This document shows, piece after piece, positions 9,807 through 17,037 of a DNA stretch of 40,865 nucleotides (its first letter is position 1; each line of letters opens with the position of its first letter). This DNA comes from Puniceicoccaceae bacterium (GTDB lineage Bacteria; Verrucomicrobiota; Verrucomicrobiia; Opitutales; Coraliomargaritaceae), in contig CACKVQ010000011.1 in the NCBI GenBank assembly GCA_902603705.1, positions 1 through 40,865 of the forward strand, given 5' to 3'. The position numbers and the translations under genes are program-made. The notes under the pieces were generated by a model, which was not told the origin of the DNA, did not search any database, and saw nothing but the letters and a program-made list of their open reading frames with translations.

Positions 9807-10466
9807 CTAGATTTGCATATCCGCGATTATTAAGTTTCCAATCTTTTCGATTACTTCATTAAGATTTAGCGAGGCGGTATCTATTTGTGTCGCGCCCTTG
9901 GGGCATATCAAAGGTGCTGTCTTTCGTGACTTGTCCATCTCATCTCGGGTTGCAGTAACATCGGTTTGCCCTTCTTTCGCCCTTCGAGCGGCGCAGGTAG
10001 CCTCGTCAGCGTGAAGAAAAAATCGGTAGTCCGCATCAGGAAAAATCACAGAACCAATATCGCGCCCTTCCATAATAAGACCGCTATAACCGTATTCTCG
10101 TGCGAGTTCTGCTTGGCCGCGCTGATATTCAAAAAGGTAATCACGTAATTCCGATAAAGCCGCAAATTTCGAAACCTCCTCATTTACTTTGGTCGAACGA
10201 ATTTCGGCGTCGGCAGGCACTATACCGTTGATACTCACCCTAGCACTGCGCCCGTCAAGCCGTGTGTCGAGTTGTAATTCCGCCAGTTTTTTAGCTATGG
10301 GGCCAACCTGTTCAGGGCCCACTCCGGCTTGGTTTAGGGCATAACAAAGTGTACGGTAGTGAGCACCTGTGTCGACGTGCATCAGTCCGAATCGTTCGGC
10401 TAAGCCGCGAGCAGTGGATGATTTTCCGACGGCAGCGCCACCGTCTAAAGCAATAACTATAAACAT
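9807..10466 (-). CDS. cmk: Cytidylate kinase
   Basis: Phosphorylates CMP and dCMP with ATP. The P-loop is LDGGAAVGKSSTARG near the N-terminus, and the CMP-binding block MEGRDIGSVIFPDADYRFFL follows. The reading frame extends upstream to 10601, deep inside aroA, but the family starts right before the P-loop strand. The ATG at 10466 (MFIVIALDGG, 219 aa) is therefore preferred; an ATG at 10481, overlapping the aroA stop by 8 bases, is possible. Either way cmk is translationally tight to aroA, in the order tyrA-aroA-cmk-plsC. Confidence 0.93.
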   Translation of the reverse strand: MFIVIALDGGAAVGKSSTARGLAERFGLMHVDTGAHYRTLCYALNQAGVGPEQVGPIAKKLAELQLDTRLDGRSARVSINGIVPADAEIRSTKVNEEVSKFAALSELRDYLFEYQRGQAELAREYGYSGLIMEGRDIGSVIFPDADYRFFLHADEATCAARRAKEGQTDVTATRDEMDKSRKTAPLICPKGATQIDTASLNLNEVIEKIGNLIIADMQI

Positions 10467-10473
10467 ATTAGAG

Positions 10474-11838
10474 CTAGGCATCTCGCAAAGATTCAAGAAC
10501 TTTGAAAAATTCGGGGAAGGTTTTCGCACAACAGCTAGGATCTTTGATAGCGAGCCAAGGTTTTCCATCTCCGAGCAAGTCGTAACTACCAAGCACAGCA
10601 AAACTCATAGCAAATCGGTGGTCTTTGTAGGTCTCGACTGTTAGCAAATTCCCAGCCTCACGGGCTTGAAGGGCGCGAGCGCGAAGCTCCCTTGGCTTAG
10701 GATCTATTATGAGCGCACCCTTTTCTTCTTTAACGAGTTGTCCTAGCCTAGAGAGCTCTTCTGCCATCCCTTTTATCCGGTCGGTTTCCTGATAACGAGT
10801 GTGGCTAATTCCGGTAATAGATACGGACTCCCCAAGTAGTGGAGATATAGCTGCGTATGTAAGAAATGTATCTGAGATATTACTAAAGTCGATCTCTCGG
10901 TGGCCTTTCTGAATCCCATTAGGAAATTTACAAGAAACAAGCCATTCATCTTCTTTCATATTCAAACACAAGCCATGGTAGGACAACACATCAATGAAGA
11001 GTGCGTCTCCCTGTAGAGGCTTCTGACAAAGGTTTGGAATACGTAAAGATCCCCCTTGGATGAGGGTAAGGGCAAAGAAATAGCTAGCCGCTGTAAGGTC
11101 GGGTTCAATAGCGTAATGGCCAGAATTTGGAGCAGTATAGCGTGCAATGGATAGCGCATACTCGCCAGCTTGGCTGATGTCGGGCGGGGCAGCGCCGAAT
11201 GATTTGAGTAATCCAATAGTAAGCGCGACATAATGCGGTCGCACATCGGCGCTAGTTAACTTAACCGCACCTCCCAAAGGAGCGGATAGAAGCAATGCGG
11301 AGAGAATCTGGCTGCTAGCACGGGCATCGACCAAAGCTTCGCCACCTTGATACCCCTTCGATTTTAATGTAAAAGGAAAATGATCACGCTTTTTATGAAA
11401 TTCGAACTCAGCTGCGCCTAGGTCAACGAGTGCCTGCAACAGACCAGATATGGGGCGCTCACGCATCGCAGAATCTCCATCGAAATGATAGATACCTCCA
11501 GCATTTAAGGCAACAAAAGCAGTTAGAAAACGTGCAACTGTTCCCGCATTTCCGACATATATCACTGCCTCGTTATTAGGGATCGCCCCGTCCAAGCCAT
11601 CAATTTCTATTGTTAAAGACGCTTCGTTAGTCACCAATTTGAAACCTAAATCGCCAAGAGCGGTTAACATAATTTTTGTATCGCGACTAAATAGGGCCCC
11701 GTCTAATCGTGTCCGGCCTGCAGATAGCGCGGCGAGAATCAGCGCTCTATTAGTAATGCTTTTTGAGCCTGGTAGGGTAAGCGTAGCGTCTATTTTTCTG
11801 CAAATAGGCTGTATAGGCAATGGGTCGAGCATTTTCAA
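10474..11838 (-). CDS. aroA: 3-phosphoshikimate 1-carboxyvinyltransferase (EPSP synthase)
   Basis: Sixth step of the shikimate pathway: joins shikimate-3-phosphate and phosphoenolpyruvate. The protein is 454 aa. Motifs in order: LPGSKSITNRALILAALS (23-40), VGNAGTVARFLTA (PEP-binding; Val where many enzymes have Ala), YQETDRIKGMAEELSRLG, and TYKDHRFAMSFAVLG near the C-terminus. The start is 23 bases after tyrA and the end is within 8 bases of cmk, so it sits inside an operon. An internal Met3 is an equally plausible start. Confidence 0.95.
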   Translation of the reverse strand: MKMLDPLPIQPICRKIDATLTLPGSKSITNRALILAALSAGRTRLDGALFSRDTKIMLTALGDLGFKLVTNEASLTIEIDGLDGAIPNNEAVIYVGNAGTVARFLTAFVALNAGGIYHFDGDSAMRERPISGLLQALVDLGAAEFEFHKKRDHFPFTLKSKGYQGGEALVDARASSQILSALLLSAPLGGAVKLTSADVRPHYVALTIGLLKSFGAAPPDISQAGEYALSIARYTAPNSGHYAIEPDLTAASYFFALTLIQGGSLRIPNLCQKPLQGDALFIDVLSYHGLCLNMKEDEWLVSCKFPNGIQKGHREIDFSNISDTFLTYAAISPLLGESVSITGISHTRYQETDRIKGMAEELSRLGQLVKEEKGALIIDPKPRELRARALQAREAGNLLTVETYKDHRFAMSFAVLGSYDLLGDGKPWLAIKDPSCCAKTFPEFFKVLESLRDA

Positions 11839-11861
11839 AAAACTTTATTACAAGGAAATAA

Positions 11862-12701
11862 CTAAAGTTGGTCACGAAAGCGCTTGCCCCGCTCAAGGCG
11901 GGCCATGAGGCCGGCGCTATCTTTATTAAGTAAAGGAGTTTTTAAGGCTTGGAGCTCGATCTGAAAGCCGTTAACGGCCCGCAGTACATCCTCTCGATTA
12001 TGTTCTAATATTTGTTTCCATAAATCTGGATCCCCAGAAGCAACTCGTGTTGTGTCACGAAGCCCCCCGCCAGCTAGCTGTTGCCAACCGACTTCTTTCT
12101 CGAGGAGATAGCTACATAGACAAGTGGCGAGTAAGTGCGGCAAGTGACTGATATGAGCCACTATCTCGTCATGCTTCTGCGGGGTAGTCGTCACTACTTG
12201 CATTCCAACCCCTTCCCAAAATTGATGTAGTTGTGTAATCTGTGCATCATGCGCATCTTCATCCGGAGTGAGGATGCAGGCGGCGCCTTGAAATAAATCC
12301 GCCCGAGCATGCGACATGCCGGTCTTCTCTGAACCGGCCATAGGGTGTGAGCCTATAAAGTTGAAGTCTCCTTTAATACCACTAGCTCCTTGGCAAATAG
12401 TCTTTTTAGTGCTCCCAACATCTGTAATGAGAGTTTCTTTATCAAAAGAAGGGGCTATTTCTTTTAAGATGGGCACTATTGTCTCTACAGGAGTACAAAT
12501 TACTACTAGCTCGCTGCCCTTGCATGCCTCTGTAGCATGCTCAAATGTAGCATCACACCAATCGGCCAGCAAAGCTTTGGCTCTTGTCTCTGGCTTACGC
12601 GACCAGACATGGACACGCTGACACAGTCTACGGCTCTTTAAGGCAAGCGCTAACGAAGTACCTAGAAGTCCGGAGCCAATTATGGAAATTTGATGAAACA
12701 T
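11862..12701 (-). CDS. tyrA: Prephenate/arogenate dehydrogenase
   Basis: NAD(P)-dependent oxidative decarboxylation of prephenate (or arogenate) toward tyrosine. From the ATG at 12701 the protein is 279 aa and opens with the Rossmann motif ISIIGSGLLGTSLALALKS. Further conserved blocks are ITDVGSTKKTICQ, FIGSHPMAGSEKTG and VAHISHLPHLLA, and the GGLRDTTRVASGDPDLWKQI segment near the end. The frame extends to 12740 but that adds a poor leader, so 12701 is preferred. First gene of the tyrA-aroA-cmk-plsC run, divergent from the repeat/SUMF1 protein. No ACT domain, so feedback control by tyrosine is not apparent. Confidence 0.93.
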   Translation of the reverse strand: MFHQISIIGSGLLGTSLALALKSRRLCQRVHVWSRKPETRAKALLADWCDATFEHATEACKGSELVVICTPVETIVPILKEIAPSFDKETLITDVGSTKKTICQGASGIKGDFNFIGSHPMAGSEKTGMSHARADLFQGAACILTPDEDAHDAQITQLHQFWEGVGMQVVTTTPQKHDEIVAHISHLPHLLATCLCSYLLEKEVGWQQLAGGGLRDTTRVASGDPDLWKQILEHNREDVLRAVNGFQIELQALKTPLLNKDSAGLMARLERGKRFRDQL

Positions 12702-12830
12702 ATTTAATATAAAACCCTTCCGCTCTGTTTGCGTCAACAAGACTTACTCTGGTCCCTTTTGCCTTGCGACGAACCTAACTTGAAGTTATTTAAAACAAGC
12801 TGTTTTTACAGCGCCAGTCCCAATTTACAC

Positions 12831-14585
12831 ATGGCTATTTTTAAGAACTCACTCCAAAAGCCTCTTTCCAAACTAACACGCGCGCTTAAGAAATACCTTT
12901 TTTCTCTCTTAATGATTAGTCTAGGGGTTTCAATTTTTGGGGGATTTTGGTTTCTAAGTCAACTAGGGCCCAAGAATGTAGACTTCAGCGAAATTAAACC
13001 TCGTGCCGAAGTTTCTGAAGCGGCAAAAACTTTTCTGCAAGAGAGTATCGAGCTAGAATCGCGCTACGATGAGGTTGTGGCTTTGCGAAAGGCCAGTGTA
13101 GAAGATATTATCCTTCTAAAACAGGCAATAGAAAAGCAGGATAATTATATAGAAGCTATAAATGGATTTGATTCTGAGGCTTCAGATCGGAAAATCCGTC
13201 TCGAGCAACGTTACCAAGAAATTGCCTCAGAGTCTTTGTACCAAGAAAGCTTAGATCTAGAAAAGCTAGCGGATGATTTTGCACTTAAAAAAGATTTCGA
13301 TAATGCTGTAACTTCTTACAACAAGGCTTTTGAAAAGCAGCAAAAAATCAATGAAACTTTTCCACGTAGCGGAGCTTACAACGTTAGTCGAGCCATCCTG
13401 CTAAAACGCCAAGCCATCAGTTTAACCGCTGAGCCGCTTTTTCAGCGCAGCCTAGCTTATGAAAAAGAAGCGGATGTCCTAGAAGAATCTAAAGAATGGG
13501 CCAAAGCGGAAAAAATATTAAAGCTGGCAATTAATTTACAGGACAGAATCAACCTAAAGTACCGCGGCATAAAACAAGCCGACATGTCTCGCCTTGGACA
13601 ACTACAAAACAAACTAATACGTATTCAATCGGGAGAGCGCTACACTGAATTAGAAAGAATCTCACAACTCGCTGACTCTCGCCGTGCTGCTAACGAAAAC
13701 TTCGAGGCTGCTGCGCTTTATGATGAAGCCGCCAGGCTTCAGCAAGAGATCAACGAAGATTTCCGCGAAAGTCCTCATGCGTCTTCTCACCGCGTTTCCG
13801 AATTTCTTCGCAATTCCGAAACTGCTAAAAGCCTAGAATTAGGCTTAGAGATCGAGCGTAATAATGATCTTTTGCAGAGTTTACTTTCTAAGCGACGCAC
13901 CTATGAAGCGTCTGAAGTGATAGTAGCGCTTCGCCGCGGCATTACAGAAATGCAAGCGTCTTTCCCGCTTAGTTCATTAAATAATAAAGACCTTCAAATC
14001 AAAGTACGTTATTTAACCATAATACAAAAAGACCTGAGTTTTATACATGACCGAATATACGATGCTTTGCTTCCTGTTCCTGAATGCGAAGATTGGCTAA
14101 TGCTGCGCACTGAAGTCTCTCAGGCACTCTTTTCTTTGATTATGGGCACGAACCCCAGCCGTAACAAAGGAGACCTTCGTCCCGTGGATTCAGTTAATTG
14201 GATCGATGCTAAAAACTTCTGCGAGAGGTTAGGCTGGGTCCTAGGAAAGCCTGTACGCTTGCCAACAGAAAATGAATTTCGCTTAGTATTAGGGCCGTTA
14301 CGATATCTTGTTTTAGAAGACCATGTTTGGAGCGCTGAAAGTGCGGATGGTATCCCGCAAAACATTGGAACTAAAGAGCCTTTTGGGAGCGATTACTACG
14401 ACCTGCTTGGCAATGTTAGCGAATGGCTCGAATCTATTGATCGGTTCGATTCGGAAGAAGCAGTCCATATAGGCGGTCATGCGCAAGATCGGCTTGAATC
14501 AATTTTTTCCGTACCACTTCGCTATAGGTCCAGGGGAGAGCGTAGTCGCCTCATCGGGTTTCGTGTGGTCGTAAGAAAAAATTGA
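12831..14585 (+). CDS. Membrane-anchored helical-repeat protein with SUMF1/FGE-like C-terminal domain
   Basis: From the ATG at 12831 the protein is 584 aa (an in-frame TTG at 12729 is less likely). A basic N-terminus and one membrane helix (about 21-43) are followed by five tandem alpha-helical units of roughly 63-68 residues, starting near 70, 134, 200, 268 and 328. The central units share a pattern of an E/Q-S-L-x-[LY]-E start, AD, an acidic-aromatic turn, A-x-x-x-[YL]-x-x-A and Q-x-x-IN. They look TPR-like. The C-terminus (about 416-584) is a formylglycine-generating-enzyme-like fold: PVDSVNWIDAKNFC, RLPTENEF, YYDLLGNVSEWLE, IGFRVVV. I do not see the catalytic Cys arrangement of true FGE, so a structural or binding role is more likely. 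Function unknown. Confidence 0.75.
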   Translation: MAIFKNSLQKPLSKLTRALKKYLFSLLMISLGVSIFGGFWFLSQLGPKNVDFSEIKPRAEVSEAAKTFLQESIELESRYDEVVALRKASVEDIILLKQAIEKQDNYIEAINGFDSEASDRKIRLEQRYQEIASESLYQESLDLEKLADDFALKKDFDNAVTSYNKAFEKQQKINETFPRSGAYNVSRAILLKRQAISLTAEPLFQRSLAYEKEADVLEESKEWAKAEKILKLAINLQDRINLKYRGIKQADMSRLGQLQNKLIRIQSGERYTELERISQLADSRRAANENFEAAALYDEAARLQQEINEDFRESPHASSHRVSEFLRNSETAKSLELGLEIERNNDLLQSLLSKRRTYEASEVIVALRRGITEMQASFPLSSLNNKDLQIKVRYLTIIQKDLSFIHDRIYDALLPVPECEDWLMLRTEVSQALFSLIMGTNPSRNKGDLRPVDSVNWIDAKNFCERLGWVLGKPVRLPTENEFRLVLGPLRYLVLEDHVWSAESADGIPQNIGTKEPFGSDYYDLLGNVSEWLESIDRFDSEEAVHIGGHAQDRLESIFSVPLRYRSRGERSRLIGFRVVVRKN

Positions 14586-14609
14586 ATAAAAGAGCTCTCT
14601 TTTATTTTT
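14585..14609 (+). terminator. AT-rich hairpin after the repeat/SUMF1 gene
   Basis: A 9-bp stem AATAAAAGA (14585-14593) and TCTTTTATT (14598-14606) around a GCTC loop starts at the last base of the stop codon and runs into a short T-stretch. It could be a weak intrinsic terminator; all but two pairs are A-T, so stability is modest. Confidence 0.35.
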
Positions 14610-14618
14610 ACTACTATT

Positions 14619-14762
14619 ATGAATACATCTAGTAAGTCCAATAACACTAAAAATATATCCTTGAGGGCACGCTTTACTGTGTGTGTTATTTGTATTTTGA
14701 CAGCTATTATGGTTCTGCTTCCTTTTGTCCTCGTATGGTTAACGGGGACGATTCAATTTTAA
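14619..14762 (+). CDS. Small single-pass membrane protein (47 aa)
   Basis: ATG at 14619 opens a 48-codon frame ending in TAA at 14760-14762. The peptide begins with a polar Ser/Asn/Lys stretch (MNTSSKSNNTKNIS), then SLRAR, then a 23-25 residue hydrophobic helix containing AIMVLLPFVLVWL. It ends TGTIQF. This is the expected layout of a small inner-membrane protein with its N-terminus in the cytoplasm. It lies between the SUMF1-like membrane protein (33 bases upstream) and a pseudopilin (90 bases downstream), all in the same direction, so it may act with either. I do not recognise a family. Confidence 0.5.
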   Translation: MNTSSKSNNTKNISLRARFTVCVICILTAIMVLLPFVLVWLTGTIQF

Positions 14763-14852
14763 TTGCCTTTAGCGGCCACTCTTTGTCTTATATTATTTCC
14801 ATTCTTGTAATAAATTGATTGGCGAACTAATTTTAACATTAGTATAGCAACT

Positions 14853-15197
14853 ATGAAAAAAGACAATAATAGAAAGTTCGCATTAGCGGAAATCATAATT
14901 GTCGTAGTCATCGTGATTTTGGTCGCTATAATGACTACTCCTGCTTTCAAAAAAGTTCGTGAAACATCACAAAAGCAAGCAATAGCCACTAACCTCCGCC
15001 TATTAGCAGCTGGCGCTAATGAATACTTTGAAGAACATGGGGTGACAATAGTTCATCAAAATAAACTTGTAGGTCCCGGGAAATATATAGAAGCGTTAGT
15101 CCCCGTTGATGGTGAAATTTATCCGCGTATTTTAATACAAGGAACTACCCTCAGGGTTAATACTAGCTCTAAGCTAGAAGTCGCAGTTTCACTTTGA
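14853..15197 (+). CDS. Type IV pilin-like / type II secretion pseudopilin
   Basis: The protein is 114 aa with a class III leader: MKKDNNRK then FALAEIIIVVVIVILVAIM, a typical hydrophobic pilin helix with Glu at +5. The residue before the predicted cleavage site is Lys instead of the usual Gly, so processing may be altered. The short globular part (NLRLLAAGANEYFEEHGV, then LVGPGKYIEALVPVDGE) matches the compact pseudopilins that I recall as abundant in Verrucomicrobia. It would be inserted in the inner membrane and assembled or secreted with a type II/IV machinery not encoded in this window. No SD sequence before the ATG. Confidence 0.78.
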   Translation: MKKDNNRKFALAEIIIVVVIVILVAIMTTPAFKKVRETSQKQAIATNLRLLAAGANEYFEEHGVTIVHQNKLVGPGKYIEALVPVDGEIYPRILIQGTTLRVNTSSKLEVAVSL

Positions 15198-15288
15198 TTA
15201 AATTTTGCAATAAACTTTAAACCTTAAATCTACACTAGATTCAACTTACATATTCGTAATAGCACAAAATACTATATTATACTCTAGT

Positions 15289-16992
15289 TTATTCCGATAG
15301 TGGCAACCAACAGTGAAAGGTGGAGCCTTTTGGCGAAGTACCAGATAGTTCAATATCGCCATGATGTGCCCGCATAATGCGCTTACTGATAGATAAGCCG
15401 AGACCTGTGCCATCTGGCCGATTAGTTAAAAAAGATTCAAAGATATTATTTTTTATCGCTTTTGAGATGCCGCTGCCGCTATCAGTGATTGTGAAATGAG
15501 CAAGGTTATCGTCGATCGTAGTCTTGATTCGAATCGTACCCCCGCTAGGCATCGCTTGGGTCGCATTAAGCAAAAGATTTAGTATGACTTGCAATATTTG
15601 CCCCTTATTTACATTAACATATGCAACATGATCAGATGGTTCGAATAATAGCTCTATCTTCTGCTGGTCTAATTTTAACCGCATTAGCTTGAGCGTATCA
15701 TCTACCATATCGTGAAGGTTTTGCCTGCTGTGCATTCCTGAATTAGTACGACCAAAGCCCAAGACTCTTTCTATAATTTCCTCGAGTTGATCAAGCTTCT
15801 CCCTTATTATCTGCGCGTCCGTGTGACGGGGGTCATTGCCTCCGAATTGAAGATTGAGCGAATCAAAGAGTAGCTTAATTACGGTGAGGGGATTACGGAT
15901 TTCGTGGGCTATCTCCGCGGCTAACATACCTAGAGTAGTCAGCTTCTCGTTACGGCGCATCGATTCTTCGCTAGCAAAAATTCGAGAATATAGGCGCGCG
16001 CTTTGAATAGCACTTGCACCCATTTCTGCTAGAGTTTGAAAGACTTTTTTCTCTCCATTGCTAAAGCGATGAGAGCGCTTCGTGTAGGCTATAATTACTC
16101 CTATTGTATCTTCGCCAAAGACGATGGGAGATGCGAGCATGGAAGTAAGCCCTTCTCGTTTAATGACTTCTAAAAAGTCGTTTTCTTCCGTAAAATTTAA
16201 GTCATTTACCTCGATTTGTTTTTTTCTATGAATTACAGCACCCAAAGCACTATGGTCGAGGGGAATTGTAGCTACGTTATTTGAAAATACCTCACCAACC
16301 ACCATGCTGTGCAAGTGTAGAGACTCCTTATCGGGGCTAAGTATAAAGATGGCACTGGCATCTCCATCGATTAGCTGGTGGGCTTCTTGGGAAAGCGCTT
16401 TCATTAATGAGTCGCTATCCCTTTCTTTTGCTAACCTCTGGCTCATCATGACTAGCGCTTCGAGTTGCTTGGCCTTCATTCGAAGCTGCTTTATTAGCCA
16501 AATTCGAGCTACTACTCTTGTGGCTTCGTTGGTCAGTAAAGTGAGGATTTTAAGCGATCCCTCATCGTAAGCATTAACTTTTTCACTGTCTATATTAACA
16601 ACTCCTATAACCAGGCCTTGATCCTTCATTGGAACTGCCATCTCTGCGCGAATATTCGGGCGAGCAGAGATATAACGAGGTTCACTGCTCACGTCAGCCA
16701 CAATCCTTGGGAGGCCGTGCATAGCAGTCCAACCGGTGACTCCTTGGCCAAGAGCTAGTTCGGCATTCTCCCAATCTTCTGGCAGTCCGTAGGAAACTTC
16801 TAACTCTAAGCGTTGGCTATCTGGATTAATCAATAAAATAGAAGCGCTGTTAGGCTCTAGGACTTGGACAATCTCATCGATAATAAATTGCAGGGCTATT
16901 TTGGGATCATCGGTATCAGAGACCAAACTGCTGATGCGATAAAGCGAATCTATCGCTGTTTGATCGGTTTCGCTTATGCGCATAGTCAGCAC
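15289..16992 (-). CDS. Sensor histidine kinase with two GAF domains
   Basis: The protein is 567 aa and soluble: no membrane helix is visible. GAF domain 1 spans about residues 20-165 and GAF domain 2 about 190-340. A dimerisation/phosphoacceptor domain follows with AAEIAHEIRNPLTVIK and phospho-accepting His363. The ATPase domain has the N-box LNLLLNATQAMP, the G1 box DSGSGIS and the G2 box GTGLGLSI. It therefore senses a cytoplasmic signal or small molecule; the ligand is unknown. No response regulator gene lies in the window. It begins 45 bases downstream of glnD in the same direction, which hints at a link to nitrogen status. Met4 is an alternative start. Confidence 0.93.
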   Translation of the reverse strand: MLTMRISETDQTAIDSLYRISSLVSDTDDPKIALQFIIDEIVQVLEPNSASILLINPDSQRLELEVSYGLPEDWENAELALGQGVTGWTAMHGLPRIVADVSSEPRYISARPNIRAEMAVPMKDQGLVIGVVNIDSEKVNAYDEGSLKILTLLTNEATRVVARIWLIKQLRMKAKQLEALVMMSQRLAKERDSDSLMKALSQEAHQLIDGDASAIFILSPDKESLHLHSMVVGEVFSNNVATIPLDHSALGAVIHRKKQIEVNDLNFTEENDFLEVIKREGLTSMLASPIVFGEDTIGVIIAYTKRSHRFSNGEKKVFQTLAEMGASAIQSARLYSRIFASEESMRRNEKLTTLGMLAAEIAHEIRNPLTVIKLLFDSLNLQFGGNDPRHTDAQIIREKLDQLEEIIERVLGFGRTNSGMHSRQNLHDMVDDTLKLMRLKLDQQKIELLFEPSDHVAYVNVNKGQILQVILNLLLNATQAMPSGGTIRIKTTIDDNLAHFTITDSGSGISKAIKNNIFESFLTNRPDGTGLGLSISKRIMRAHHGDIELSGTSPKGSTFHCWLPLSE

Positions 16993-17037
16993 GGTTTTTG
17001 AGAAAGGTTTGTTTGACTCACGTTTTAAATTACAGCC

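Noticed and set aside
10467-10601. N-terminal extension of cmk into aroA
   Set aside because: The added 45 residues are the out-of-frame reading of the aroA end; Cmk begins just before the P-loop strand.
12702-12830. N-terminal extensions of tyrA and of the SUMF1-like protein that would overlap each other
   Set aside because: Family start of TyrA and the membrane-anchor layout favour the inner ATGs, leaving a normal divergent promoter gap.
15227-15241. 6-bp hairpin between pseudopilin and histidine kinase
   Set aside because: AATCTA-CAC-TAGATT is too short and AT-rich and has no T-tract, so I do not call a terminator.
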